Notes: generated from the letters alone by a model not told the origin. 64,000 nt of DNA from Anabas testudineus (GCF_900324465.2 NC_046627.1:19783022-19847021); one strand, 5' to 3'; counted from the stretch's first letter, positions 21,933-45,539 are shown. Made by a program: numbers and translations.

Positions 21933-23008
21933 ATGAAGATGGAGCTCACTGGGGTTAACTGGGTGCTTGCAGCTGCTGGGTTTCTTCTGTGGACCAGTGG
22001 TGGCTCCGCTGCACCTATGGAGTGCCACTTCAACTTCAGAGGTGAGACTTCACTCTTTAAAATGTCCTGCAACATATATACTTTATAAAAATGTATATAA
22101 AAAAACACAATTCACGTTTCTTTTACCTTATTTGAGTTCATGCTGTAGATAAAACTAACATTTAACTTGTTGTTCCAGCACTGTGTGTGTTCGAGGGGAC
22201 GCACTACTCATTGGGTGAAACCTGGATGGACAAAGCTTGTATGCAATGCACCTGTCTGCACCCCGTTGGCGTCGGTTGCTGTGAGACGTGAGTAATTAAA
22301 CAACATAACCAACCTGTATGGTTTGGTGTCCAGATGCCCATTCATGGCTTCAGTACTGCAGCCAGCTTCACAGAGGCTGTACAAAGCAGCATGATTAGAT
22401 TCATAGTAATGACTGGAAATCCACTAGTTAGTGATGAGTGAACTGTTTAAGTATAAATGCAAAATAGTTCCTTTTGCAGTGTTTTCCATTAGACTATTAC
22501 AGTGTTATTACTAAAGCATTACTTAATATTGTACCTGGTCAAGGCTCAGTCAAAGCTCACCTCAGTTGTTTTACATTTTCCCAGGATCTTGAGATGATTT
22601 TAAACTATCACATCAGCACCATAGCCTGCTACAAACCACGCAGCAATAGTTGTTGAATTTTCTATACTTTTATTACTGCATGAATCCAGTACAGAAACCG
22701 TGTAATGACTTTACAGGGAACAACGCAAAGAATAAATTGGCGAGCACATGGTAAATACAGAAGTGGTGAACACAGGAGTGTTTGAAATACAACAAAAAGC
22801 CACCTAATCTTCTCCTTTACCTCCATCATGGTCCAGGGTGCATAAGCCGGTGGACTTCCCAGCATGGTGTGAGGTGCGGGTGGAGCCAGTGACATGCAAA
22901 GTTACCCTAGTGCAGACAGCGGACCCCCGCCTGCCCTGCTCTCCAGGTGAGGACATCAACGACCCCAGCCATGGATCACTTCATCTGCAGCAACAGCTCG
23001 AGGGTTAG
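21933..23008 (+). CDS. msmp: Prostate-associated microseminoprotein (MSMP)
   Basis: Three exons, 21933-22041, 22179-22287 and 22837-23008, give 129 residues. A signal peptide (hydrophobic core [11 protein letters not shown], cleavage near SGGSAA) is followed by the cysteine-rich beta-microseminoprotein fold: [38 protein letters not shown] and TADPRLPC. The block [12 protein letters not shown] and the DPRLPC end match human MSMP as I remember it. MSMP is a small secreted protein described as a ligand of the chemokine receptor CCR2. The second in-frame ATG at 21939 is an equally possible start. A poly(A) signal lies at 23543-23548. msmp and rgp1 converge here, as in human. Confidence 0.93.
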
Positions 23009-24097
23009 AGAGCGGCACAGACCTGTTCAGTTAATTTTCCTGTGAAACTTGTACTCATATATCCGTATCAGTAACTACTTTCCATTCTGATACTGTGCCT
23101 ATATATATAAAAACATATTAACAGTATCTATCTTTTTTGTTTTATCAGTGAAAGCAATGTGTTTGTCTACAGCATTATCCAGCAGAGTATTTAAAATACT
23201 CTCCACTGGATGTCTGATTACATGAACACATTTAAAAAATACCAGCATCTACCACCTTTAGCTTAAACTTTTTGTTATGTAGTGAGATGTTTGTCTGTAT
23301 GTGGCCGTGTCATACTAAATGAAGAAGAGCTTTAATGCATGTTTTCTGGGGACTTTTGCATGCCAAAGATAGTCTATAAGAAATCTGGTTTTGGGACTTC
23401 TTTATCATAGAAAATGATATAACTTGAATTCATACAGTTGTAAATATATGCAGTTATATACATGCAGCAATAATATATACATCAAATCCTAATTCATTTG
23501 ACCTGTTTTCTGCTGTAGTCTCTGCTCTCTCTTTTAACTTCTAAATAAAATTCTTATCTACAAAAGATAAATGGTGTTGAATTGTGTGCCTCACACATCA
23601 TTTCTAAATGTTTAAATCACACTTTAATTAATATCTCTGTTGCAGTATTTACATAACGGTACAAAGCTGAAAGACAGTAAAACAGAAACACATAATGAAT
23701 AAGAAACAGCTGTTTCAGAAAATGAAAAAACAAACAAACAACAACAAAAAACAAGTGTGCAAATTAAAAAGTCAAGAATCCAAGGAGTACAGTAATCAAT
23801 GCAAGTTGATCCTCCTTAAAGGAAGATGTATTTAAAGTTGGGTTGCACTGAAAAAAGGCAAAGCTCAGGCTGCATACCTAACATACAGAAATAAACATGA
23901 CCTGGCTCTGTATATATGATTTAAACAAAATCAGATTCCAAGTTGTGCCTGAAATGTGCAACTCTCTGCTAATATTTCTCACCTGAAAAAAACATCTCTC
24001 TCTCTCTGTCAAACACATGCAGACGTCTGTTGATACACTCAGGAACACAGTATTAACTCCTGACTACCTCACATTCAGAGTCTCTTGCATACAACAG
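23009..24097. other. msmp and rgp1 3' flanks
   Basis: AATAAA at 23543-23548 is a likely msmp poly(A) signal on the + strand. The rgp1 3' UTR runs leftward from 24097; I could not find a standard hexamer for it. The two transcripts converge with little or no gap. Confidence 0.55.
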
Positions 24098-24520
24098 TCA
24101 AATATTAATGCTGTTGGTCCCTGTAAACTGGGACACATAGGATGCCAGGGCTGGGTTGGTGGGCAGGACTTTGATTGGCAGATCCCAGCTGAACGTATCC
24201 ACGTCAACATGCTCAGCCCCGACCCAAACTGTGACTTCTGATTGGTTCTGCAGAACAGTGGGCGGTTCCATTGGCTCCCGGGCAGTGACAAACTCAAAGT
24301 GCAGCCGCCACCTGAGGGTCACTGTATAATAAGGAGATTTCTTAACATGATGTGTGATAAATTACAGTTCAACAACCTGCAAACTGTGAAGGTAGCTAGA
24401 GAAGCTTGATACTAAGGTGAACATCTAACCCAAAAAGTCATTAACATACCATGAGTCTGAGTTATTTCGAGAGATAAATTAGACGTCTTCACCTTTCCAA
24501 ATAATGAGAGCACACACATT

Positions 24521-24559
<39 letters not shown>

Positions 24560-27500
24560 ACTAAATAAATATGAGAACCTTACTTACTGTATTTTTCTTT
24601 CTTTGTCTAACAACACTGCTGAATGCATTTCTTAGCTCAAAGCCAGTATTTTGAATTCTGAAGCCAGCATGTTTCACAATCCCATTTGCTAACAATTCTC
24701 CATTCCTGCCAGTTGCTGACACCACATCAAAATGTTAGGAATGTGCATCACGTCACTCGTGTATGTGCAAAAATACAAAACAAAACTGGGAGCTGCTCTT
24801 AAGAACATTGCTCCACTGGGTGATATAGGACACAGAGTGCAGCCCCTCCTTCAACTGTTCTCTCTGTAGAGAGCATAACTAGTAAAGATAGCTAAGCTCT
24901 CAGAATACTGCTGGGCTATCAAGGTTAGCACGCTGCATAGAGGTGCTAGGCAATACTGAGTACTTGTGTAAGTGGATTACATTCAGGGTAACTGTTTCAT
25001 GATTACGCTGAATGTTTGCTCTTCAATCCAGACGAATACTGAAAAATATTTTTCAATATTCTAAAAAGGACTCGTCCTGAAAAAGCACAACCTCTAGTCT
25101 GTTTTGTTAATATCTCCAGCCCAGAGTCAGAAACTTAACAAAATGCATGTGGGAATGCTCAACAGTCCAACCATATTTTAGCTTCCAGTTATTATTATTA
25201 TTTTTTTATATTTCCAGGCCTCAACCAGTGGAACAGAGAGAGATGGTAAGGAAGAGATGGCTTTAGCTAATAAAAGAAGAGATGTAGGAGGGGAAGAGGA
25301 AAGCAGCATTACTTTTAGGGATGCACGATTGCAAATTCTGGGCCAATACAGATTTCTTTTCATTTAATTTTCACAAATTCAATCACATATTATAAAGCAA
25401 CATCCACTATAACCTTTTTTTCCACATGACATGATTCTTTTTGAGGGAAATAACTGTTTCAAAAGGCCACAGTGGCACAAAGCATCAGTCACAGGTATGA
25501 TGATAAATAAATGTCACCCTATCAAGACAAACATTGGCCGATACATAAAAGGATACCTATTAGTCTTATCTGACTGGTGACTGACCTATGTCTGTGCTGA
25601 AACCTGGCGTGACATTAAGAGGAATGGGCAGTGAAAAGTGGCTGGAGGCAGTGTGCAGGCAGGACTCCAGGTGTCGTCCATGTCCAGTCACGCTAATGGC
25701 CTGACCGGGTCGCCGCTGGTAATGTTGCTGGATCTCTTCCTCACTTTGAAGGCTTACAGAATACTGAAAAACATATAGACAGGCGCAAACAAACTCCTAA
25801 TTCACAAGCTGATTAAACAGAACAGCCTAACGTGGTACAAATGCAACAAGAGATAAGGCACCTGTAAGCAGGGAATGTCTCCCTCTGAGAAGTTGAACGT
25901 TCCAACGATGTCCTCGCCGAGTCGGTAAACAGTCTTGAAAATGCAGAACTTCGCCACTTTCCCACGCAAATTCGTGATATTAAACATGTCTGTGAAGAAC
26001 AGAGGTTCACAAATATAGGATTAGGTAGAAAAACACATATTAGCTATTAATCAATGGAGGCTTAACCTGGGGATTACAGAAGCTCCAAAGGAAACAATGT
26101 ACACACAGTAAAATTAAAATTTAACAATTAACAATACAGCAGCTAAAGCAGACAAAAGCAGAATATGTTTTGAGTTTATAAATATCATAAATTGAACTAT
26201 AGCAAAGAGCAGAAAGATGAGCCTAACTCACGTGGGCAGCGTCTTGAGGTGGTGACCATCAGCATGTCCAGTGCTCTCTCCAAAGGCCGAGCATCCCTGT
26301 GGCTCGCTTCCTCTTCTTCCAGGAAAGGGTTGGAGGGGGAAACCTCCTCATCCTGTGGAAATGGGGGCTCTGGCATTCCTTCAGGTCAGACAGAAAAATG
26401 TCAGACATTAAAGAGACATACCAGACCTATTATCACACCTAGTCAGTGCTTGTCTTATCGGTCCTTGCCTGTCTGGTTTTTGTCTACTTGTTTGTCTTCT
26501 CTAGTTTAACTAAGGTTGTTTTGTAGTTTTATGTTGTTTAAAATACCTGTACTGACTGTCTCTGACATTGTGTGTTTTAGCATTTATATGTTTTGATGTT
26601 TTGTGGCTGCTCTACATTTGGCCAATGGGTAACAGTTGAAAATTAGCCTCTCGGCTCCCAGGGACCCTGAAAAAATAAATGAATACACAAAATGTGACAA
26701 AATGTAAGACAATTCATCTTTATCTACCCAGACTAAAAATGGTGGTAAATCAAGCTCTTGTTGTTGTGAGAAAATACACTCCAAAGTTGAGCTGAAAGTC
26801 ATGTAAAATTTAGAGGTTTAATCAGCTAAATGAAGTATTCAAGCAAATATGTGCTTTGAAAAAATTTTTAATAGCAGCATAATTTTACAGTTTGTAATTT
26901 AGGGACACAAAAAGACGGTTTGGATTATGCAATATTTGTGCAAGTGACCTACGAGAGTTGCTCAGCCTTTCCTGTTGCGATCCAGATGCCTTCAGTTTGC
27001 TAAGTAATACTTAGAACACAGTTTATGTTTGTATTTATTCAGATTGTTTTCATTAGCTATTGAGGGAAACTGTTGTACATATTCCTGTGAGTACATAAAG
27101 TACGTGAGGACATAAATATATACTTGTAAAGAAAAACATTTTATTTTATGTATGTGAAGCAATTTCTTGAATCCAAAAAGTTAGGGTTAGTCGGTGGAGA
27201 TATGTGTGTTGTGTGATATTTCTGCTTAAATATCACACAACACACATAATATTCTTTTCAATTACGTTGCCATCAGCAGCTCACTTAGGTTACAAAAGAA
27301 CAGTAACAAATTTGTCATATTTTGTTTGTTTGTAGTTAGTGTACACCTGGAGACTGGGATATTGGTTAGTGTTTATGTTTTTATTAATCTGTCCCTACTT
27401 TGCCTTTGTTATCTGTGTTTTCTAGTGCAGACATTTAAAACTATAAGTAACTAAGAGGAATCTCACCTTGCAGAACCAGAACTCTGAAGGGAACTCGGAG

Positions 27501-28824
27501 TAGTTTGATAGGAGAATTGACTCTCTGGCAGCCAATGGTAAGTTTGTAGACATATTTAACAGCCTGACCACGGAAACTAGGAGGACCATCGATGGGGACA
27601 ACCTCACTGTATGAATCTGTGGGATAGTGAATGATCATTGGACTGTTTGTGTCGCACACAGGAACAATGTTGTATGTTAATTTGTCATAATTTTTCCAAA
27701 CATTTCTCTATAATCTGAAGATGTTATGACATAAACAAACACATAGGCTTTAATTTCTTCTTCATCATAGTTTCATAATATTTGTAAAAACATACATGTT
27801 TTGCTCTCTCCAGGGTCCAGGCACAGGTCACAGAATAATATCTTAGGTGGTGTGTCCAGCACACACTGCCCTCGCTCTCCTGTAGACGACAAAATTAACA
27901 TTGTAAAGATTTGCGGGATTTTACACATGAAGCAAGATGCTATTACCATAAAGCTTTTAACATATAGAACCTTTTAAATCCGTGTCTGAACATTTATTTT
28001 ATAACTTTGCAGCAAAACGTGGTTGTTTATTTAAAACACAACAAATAATAAATGTACTGTGATAAATGTTTTTATAAAGCGGGGGTGATTTTCACTTCTG
28101 ATGACTTCAAGCACCCTCCTTTCCTCGTCTCTTTTAGTCCCACTAACCTCTACTTGGAATAAGCACTGTGTCGCTTTCCGCCTGGACATCCTGTTTGTTG
28201 CCCTGGGCCGGCAGGGCCACTCTGCTCTCACTGGCATGAAACTGGCAGTGAATCTGGGCACTGGCCCATGCCAGCATTTCACTAGAACACAGCCAAAAAA
28301 CACAAGGGTACAGAGAAGGGTATTTACAGACACATTTGTTGAATGATTGATTGAAATGTCCTACATTACATGGTGTTCAGCATATATTAAAGGTCACTAC
28401 ATAAACAACATATACTGTATGTACAAAGCCTGGAAATATCAAAATACACAACTGAGATGTTAAATTGAGAATACAACTCATGTTGAGTTGTAAGGTCACC
28501 ATTTGCAAAGCAGTTAAATACAAAACAAAGTTTTTGTTGTACAATATAAAGATTACAAAAAACGTGGCTGGTTTGCCAAGCAAATTCCAACTTCTAAATT
28601 CCTTATTTATTTTTTTAAATATTTATGTCATATTGCAAACAAGACAACATCTAGCTCCTTAAATTTGAAGGTTACTTATCAGTCAAAGTAAACGTGAACG
28701 GGATCTACCTGCTGGCAGATGTGGACAGGTGGGACATCGGGTTGGTGAATGTTATGAGACACTCCATGAGCTCTCCGGCCAGAAACACGGGGCCTCGGGC
28801 CATGGAGGCCGCTACTTCGATCAT
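24098..28824 (-). CDS. rgp1: RAB6A-GEF complex partner protein 2 (RGP1)
   Basis: Eight coding exons, high to low: 28824-28709, 28281-28148, 27879-27796, 27616-27467, 26378-26232, 25989-25862, 25763-25586 and 24321-24098, giving 386 residues against about 391 in human. RGP1 pairs with RIC1 as the exchange factor that activates Rab6 for endosome-to-Golgi retrograde transport. Diagnostic blocks are [85 protein letters not shown] and [11 protein letters not shown], all in the expected order of the arrestin-like RGP1 fold. The ATG lies directly after an acceptor (gttacag), so at least one 5' UTR exon must lie upstream, probably near 29300-29400. Confidence 0.97.
24523..24555. repeat. Poly(T) tract of 33 bases
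   Basis: An unbroken T-run in an rgp1 intron. I could not identify a retroelement body beside it. Confidence 0.9.
27201..27248. repeat. Perfect inverted repeat, 21-bp arms, 6-nt loop
   Basis: The left arm 27201-27221 and right arm 27228-27248 are exact reverse complements, and the loop is CTGCTT. It lies in the rgp1 intron between the exons at 27467 and 26378. No transposon ends or target duplications are apparent. Confidence 0.93.
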
Positions 28825-30757
28825 CTGTAACGTTGCAGAACAATAACGCTATGCTACAAATGCGTAATGAATAGAAACGCTAGTATAAAGAGGAAGACGC
28901 AGGATTACTCCTTTCGTTATTGCTTTTGTGAATCCTTCTGCAGACTGCAGGCACAAGTTAGTTCACCTGTTTGGTCCTGCTTTGTGAAGGCTGCGATTTT
29001 AATGGCAATTTAATTAACGATACATACCTTAGCTTCAAAAGGTGCCGCAACAAGACAGTTACGCTTTTGTATCCCAAGGCAAATCCAAACTTACTTTTCG
29101 AGCAAAACAGCACGGTATTTGTCAGACTTTACAAAATGACTGACCATATAAAGTTAGCTAACGCTAACATTCCAGCTAGCTGCTGTAAACAAAACCCTAT
29201 GTTGACACTGTATCCGGCCAACGCCAGGAAACCAACATTCCCAGTGAAATTAAATATAATAGTGTGAGCAAAGGTCCTGATTGACTTCTCAGCGTTGTCT
29301 CGGTTATGATTAAATACTTTAAAAGTACAAAACAACAGTGGACGATTTCAGTACCGATTTTGGTCGGCCATTTACAACACGTCCCTACGGCAGAGGCAAC
29401 GAGAGTGTTGCTATGGTAACCGCGAGGGAGGCGTAAGTTCAATATTTACAAATAACCTTTGCTTTGGTACTGTAACATCACAACGTCCTACAAAGTCCGT
29501 CTCACAGTACTCGTAGAAATTGCACACTTATCAAAATTTGCAAAAATCTGCTAACTAAAGTGAAAACTCTAAAGTATGGTAGAATGTAGCCCCCCTTTTT
29601 ATTCAAAATGGTACAGACCTGGTAGCTAGCTTGCCAAGTCGTGCACTTTGTGTTCCCGCGACTGGTTTATCAGGTATAACAGCCTTCAAATATCATCACC
29701 TATTTCCACAATATTGTGTATACGATTATAATTATTTACCGCAAAATAGGGAACAGTAATATTATAAAATAATACGGCATTCCAAGCCTGGAAGGAAGTG
29801 TAGCCTGAGAGACACTATTTAGGGCAGCAAAGTACCAGGAAGCTTGGTGTCAAACTACACACTGTGCTAGCTGCAGCTACAGGCTCCATCTGAGCTGCAG
29901 TGGGTCGCCGCCGTCACTCCGGTATTTAAAATCTAATTACCTGTGCTTTCCAGCTGTTAGTGACACGTTAGCTACTGTAATTCGTCGTCGTGCATTTGCT
30001 GTAGAGGAGTGGCTTTAGCTAGTGTTGCATAATTAATGATTAACGTGAGGATGATATACTGTTATCAGTTTGCGGCTCTGCAGGGATCGCAGGCTGCTGA
30101 GATGCTCAGACGACATCGACTTTCTTGAATGTACACAACGAAAAAAGAAGGGGTCACTTCTTTGTGTGCATGTCGGTTTATTTCTGTTTGATCTCATTGC
30201 AGGCTTCCAGGCTGAGATCCTCAGTACTTCCTGTTGATCTTGTGCTGTAATCCATCCATTCATCCAGCCAGACAGACAGACGGCCACCACTGCAGACGAC
30301 ACAGCCATATCCGGACTCACAGCAAAGGGGGCAAAGGGATTTGTCATCTGTAAAAACGGGAAAATAGCGGGTGGTGGTGGTGAAGCACATAAAGCAGTCT
30401 CTGACCAACAAAACATAATAAGCTGATGAGGCTGAATTGGACAGCAATAGCCCTATAATGGCATTGGGACAGCCTACCTGAAGGAGCAACCTTTTGCCTC
30501 TCAGCCCCTGTCACGCAGGTATTCAGACCTTGACAGGTGAGAACCGGTTCTCTTACAGGAATGACAGTGGATTTCACTGAACAAGATGTATTGGCCACCT
30601 GTAGCTGCCTCCTCAGTGTTTTTGTTGCATGGTGAATGCATAGCAGACTGAACTTTGTTGACAGAAGGTGGTGACAGCGCTTTGTTTGCATTCACAAGTA
30701 TTTTTCTGCTCCCATTTTCAAAACCCTAAGCTCACTGTTTCCAGCAGTCCTGCTAAC
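28825..30757. other. Shared head-to-head promoter region of rgp1 and gba2
   Basis: rgp1 leaves to the left and gba2 to the right. The minus-strand rgp1 5' UTR exon should lie near 29300-29400, and gba2 5' UTR sequence within 29880-30757. The acceptor-like tttccag at 30739-30745 suggests that the gba2 ATG exon is itself spliced to an upstream noncoding exon. Frames such as 30416-30033 on the minus strand look accidental. Confidence 0.5.
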
Positions 30758-41718
<10,961 letters not shown>

Positions 41719-41796
41719 GACCTGAGCCAGCCATGAGCTAGGACTGTGATACATTTGGTCTGTAGCTATTATCTTTGATGTGTGGATTTACAAACC

Positions 41797-42275
41797 CTAT
41801 TTCCAGAAATGTTTGTAAATAAAAAGACAATGCAGTGATTTGGAAATCTGTAGAAACCTATTTTTGATTTTAAATAGTATGAAGTCAACGTATCAAATGT
41901 TGAAACTGAGAAAAATGTCTTAATTTAATTGTTCAGAGAAACTTGACAAATCTTTCTGTATTTAAGGGACAGGGCCAAAAGTCAGTATTGAATGTTGTGT
42001 TCTTCACGCCCTCAGGTGGCACTGCACTAAAAACAGATACGATTCTGTAGTGAAAAAAGTCACCTCATTGGCTCATAAACAACTCTGATTAGTGAACACA
42101 GTTTGTTGGTGCATACACAACTTTAAATTAAAACTCTGCCATGGACAGAAAAAGGACATGTAAACAACATCCAGAAGTGCTGCAGACTTCTCTGGGCACA
42201 AGCTAATTTTGATTGACTGAGGCAAAGTGGAAGACCTGTCCTGTGGTCTGATGAATTTAAATTCTCTTGAAAATT
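41797..42275 (+). mobile_element. Tc1-like DNA transposon relic
   Basis: The left part (from CCCTATTTCCAGAAATG, through the segment AATGCAGTGATTTGGAAATC) resembles the terminal repeat of a common teleost Tc1-like family. After it come diverged pieces of the transposase gene: CCCTCAGGTGGCACTGCACT, ATCCAGAAGTGC and CTGTGGTCTGATGAATTTAA (the TCTGGGC...GGTCTGATGA core of the DDE region). The 3' part of the gene and the right terminal repeat are absent. The copy is heavily degraded and cannot be active. Confidence 0.7.
41818..41823 (+). promoter_or_regulatory. Poly(A) signal of gba2
   Basis: AATAAA 100 bases after the gba2 stop codon, the only standard hexamer in the first several hundred bases. 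It lies within the Tc1-like terminal repeat. Confidence 0.5.
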
Positions 42276-43608
42276 CAATCACATTTTCCGTATGCCATCT
42301 TTTATGGATTGGGTTTTAAAGCAGATGGCTCCTAAGTGGTGCTAATTAAAAAAACTGACCTTGTGTTCCAGCAACATATTGTCTGTTTGCGCACATATAT
42401 ACACAGAGACATTGAAGCACTACATTTCACAATTCTCAAACATGTTATTAAAACTCTTTTGCATATTTTCAACAGGTTTATATGCTAAATATTTCAGGAA
42501 TGTCTCCTATTATACCAGCCACACAATATTATAGTAATCAAGTAATCTTATCAGTTAGGTCATATTTTAATGTTTACTGAATTAGAAATGCATTTAAAGA
42601 CTCAAGTAATTTTCCTCCGTTTAAATTTGAATGCTGTACCAGGTGATGTAATATGTGATAAGTACTGTTGGAAATTACATTTGAAAAGTTTTCTTTTTTA
42701 ATAACATTTGGTGCCTTGTTGCATGTTAGTCAATATCTACGGATGACAAATTTACTTGTTTTATAAAATCCAATAACCATGACAATCACCCTTAATCATA
42801 ATAAATGACTGAATATGGTACAGAGGAAAGCTTGTTGGGTTGTTAATTAAATGTATTTGAAAAAAATGTTGGTTATTAGAAAATAGTAGGTGATGAATGT
42901 CAAACCAACTCAAAGGACGGGCGATGAGAAGACAATGACCAACACCTCAATCCAAATAGAGTTCTTAATTGTCTTTGCCACATGGAAGCTGTAAGTAAAT
43001 TAGTTCTGTTAAATACTCCATGTATCAAAGTTTCTTTGCTTATTACTAAAGCACAAACATCCATGAACTTTCAATTAATAGCAGTTTGTGGATGGGACGA
43101 GTTCACAATGAATGAATGCAGATTGGTCATCCTGCTGATTATTGTTTATTACTTTACATCTCCTGAGCAGTCAGCAGACCTGACTGCTCACCATAGCTAC
43201 CATACAGAGCTTTTGGTTCTGTACCCATTCTCACCAGGGGGACCGCACCAGAGTTCGCTAGATGATGTGGATCGAGACCACCTCTTTTTTAAGGGTTTTG
43301 GTGCAGTTGTTTTGGTGTTTGGTGCATACTAGAGTGTGACTACTGTGTTCACACCAGACTAAACAAACCAGAGCAAGAGGAAAAAAACAAACTTTGATTT
43401 GAAACTAATTAAAGCCTTAATATTCATGAACACATTGTCTTGTCCCCTTATATATATATATATGCTTAAAAAAGACTATTAATGATGTATGATATACTGT
43501 TTAAGCGTTGTACATGGACATATTTCCTCCTGTACCACTTCAGGATGGAGACAAATCCATCAAAGCTCCACATTTACACCATATGAGGTTAGTGAAGTAG
43601 AAAACAGT
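42276..43608. other. Intergenic DNA with one possible dispersed repeat
   Basis: The stretch about 43195-43440 looks like a diverged short DNA-transposon-derived repeat (phrases such as GATGATGTGGATCGAGACC and TTCACACCAGACTAAACAAA resemble teleost MITE-like sequence). The 116-codon frame over it (42982-43332) is probably not a gene. Nothing else is recognisable. Confidence 0.4.
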
Positions 43609-43625
43609 CGTCCCTGGGTGGGCTC

Positions 43626-43676
<51 letters not shown>

Positions 43677-43682
43677 AGAGAC
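43609..43682 (-). tRNA. tRNA-Asn (GTT)
   Basis: A 74-base tRNA with intact cloverleaf. The anticodon loop CTGTTAA carries GTT, the A box is TGGCGCAATCGG and the B box GGTTCGAGCCC. A minus-strand TTTT terminator lies at 43604-43601, after the spacer ACTG. Confidence 0.98.
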
Positions 43683-43790
43683 TTGGACAACAATGTCTCA
43701 CAGGGTGTTCCTCGTTGATAATATTATGAAACAACTCATGTCTGTATGAGCAAAGTTATAGGTTGTAGATACCAACATGCACGTCATCTC

Positions 43791-43796
43791 GTCTCT

Positions 43797-43847
<51 letters not shown>

Positions 43848-43864
43848 GAGCCCACCCAGGGACG
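43791..43864 (+). tRNA. tRNA-Asn (GTT)
   Basis: Same 74-base gene as the copy at 43609-43682 but on the opposite strand, 108 bases away. The TTTT terminator is at 43869-43872. Confidence 0.98.
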
Positions 43865-44157
43865 ACTGTTTTATTACAGGACAAGACAATAAACAAAAAG
43901 CAATTACAATTCTAATATTTCCTAATTTAACTCTAAGGTAACAGAGAGGTGATTTAAAGAAGATAAACTGGAGCTAAAGCTCTTATAATTTAAAATGTAG
44001 GACCATCATTATTAACTGCTAATTATGCATAATTAAATCCTAAAGTTTGTTAACGTGTCAGTCAAGCAACAGCCAATTTGAAGGCATGAGATTAAAAACA
44101 AAACAAACAAAAAAGCATATACACTGGGATTTTCAAGTCCAGTGAGAATAAAACAGT

Positions 44158-44174
44158 CGTCCCTGGGTGGGCTC

Positions 44175-44225
<51 letters not shown>

Positions 44226-44231
44226 AGAGAC
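44158..44231 (-). tRNA. tRNA-Asn (GTT)
   Basis: Identical mature sequence to the other three Asn genes. The minus-strand T-run is at 44153-44150. It diverges from the tRNA-Lys gene 105 bases to the right. Confidence 0.98.
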
Positions 44232-44336
44232 CGAGCTGCCACAGAAGAACAGTTCAGGTTCTTTGTGTGACACAACGGTGGGTCTGTGTGTGGAGGTGGA
44301 CGGTGTGGTGGGGTCTGGGGAAGGAGGTGTTTCAGA

Positions 44337-44409
44337 GCCCGGCTAGCTCAGTCGGTAGAGCATGAGACTCTTAATCTCAGGGTCGTGGGTTCGAGCCCCA
44401 CGTTGGGCG
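44337..44409 (+). tRNA. tRNA-Lys (CTT)
   Basis: A 73-base tRNA. The anticodon stem-loop TGAGA-CTCTTAA-TCTCA gives anticodon CTT. The acceptor arms GCCCGGC and GTTGGGC pair with one mismatch-type wobble. The TTTT terminator is at 44417-44420, after spacer CACTTAC. Confidence 0.98.
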
Positions 44410-44649
44410 CACTTACTTTTCTATATTAGAAATATTACTTATTAAATGAGGGACAAGGCTCCACAATCATTGTTCTGATGTCCTGATTAGAACAAGGAAC
44501 AAGTCTGTCCAAAAGTCTTAAAGATTAAGATATACACATAATATTGTTTACAGCTAGGTGTTTCATTTTAATTAGAGCTGATGTACAAACAACTGACTGT
44601 TGAAATGTCATCACTGACCATAACTTAAGTGAAGCCACTCTGTTAAAAA

Positions 44650-44871
44650 GTTAGAAGTGAAGATCCTCAGTCATCCAGGTGAAGTTATCTGGAAGTTGAG
44701 TCATGATCACTCAACTTCCTTTAGTTAGTTGAAACGTTTCACTGCTCATCCAAGTAGCTTCTTCAGTCTAAAGATAGTTGGTTAGAGGCCACAAATTTAT
44801 GCTCCAGGACTGGTTTCACTCCACTCCTTGCCCTGATTAGGCTCGTTAGGTGAAACAAAGGACAGGGCGGG

Positions 44872-44925
<54 letters not shown>

Positions 44926-45190
44926 AGGATGTAATGGTCACACTTCTGGCCACCCCCCCTCTTAACACCTAAATGGGTCGTTAAGTGTGTCCAACCTGGT
45001 GCAGGTGTGAACTGGTTCTGGCCTTTGTGGGGATAGATGAAAGCACAGCGTGATGACCTCTGTTGAGTTTCTGTCTCAGTGTGTTCGTGGGTTTGAAGTA
45101 GACAGGTATGTTGTGTTTTCGGAAAATCCGTTTTAGCTTCTCTGAAGCCCAGCCAGGTAAGGTAGGACCAGGTTTTTGTGTAGAATCCGG
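44650..45190 (-). mobile_element. Penelope-like retroelement, 3' fragment
   Basis: On the minus strand, the stretch near 45160-45060 corresponds to the end of the reverse transcriptase region of Penelope-like elements (FRKHN, then CCTGTCTACTTCAAACCCAC, which encodes the family motif PVYFKPTNTLRQKL in diverged form). It runs on into the noncoding 3' end, with GAAGCTACTTGGATGAGCAG and a hairpin with 11-bp arms at 44691-44719. Internal parts are missing. It is a decayed partial copy. Confidence 0.7.
44874..44923. repeat. (TG)n microsatellite
   Basis: About 25 TG units inside the Penelope-like fragment. Confidence 0.95.
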
Positions 45191-45251
45191 GACTCCGACT
45201 GTTGTACGACTCCCTTGTTCTTTTCCGGGAACTCTGTTAAAAAGTAAGTGA

Positions 45252-45324
45252 CGCCCAACGTGGGGCTCGAACCCACGACCCTGAGATTAAGAGTCTCATG
45301 CTCTACCGACTGAGCTAGCCGGGC
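45252..45324 (-). tRNA. tRNA-Lys (CTT)
   Basis: Same 73-base gene as the copy at 44337-44409, on the other strand. The minus-strand T-run at 45243-45239 follows the same CACTTAC spacer, so the copies share 3' flank as well as the gene. Confidence 0.98.
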
Positions 45325-45539
45325 TATGACAGCAGCTCATCTGACGTCACTATTTAGCTGTAAACGAATCTATGAGTATATGTTTCACCTTTATTCCTAC
45401 TTATGTGCATCTAGTTATGTTACGAGTTGTGCCGAGGCTTCAAAGCATGTGTCGTGTAATGAAGGAGGGGGTTTCTGCCAAGCGCGTATCCAGTCTTCCT
45501 TGATTTGGGGGAGTGCAGGCATTGCCCCAATCACAGACT

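Noticed and set aside
30033-30416. 127-codon minus-strand frame upstream of gba2
   Set aside because: It lies in the presumed gba2 5' region with no splice support and no recognisable product.
42982-43332. 116-codon plus-strand frame
   Set aside because: Its second half lies in a probable dispersed repeat and it has no gene features.
43698-44275. Frames of 63-80 codons across the tRNA genes
   Set aside because: They read through tRNA-Asn genes on either strand and are artefacts of those conserved RNAs.
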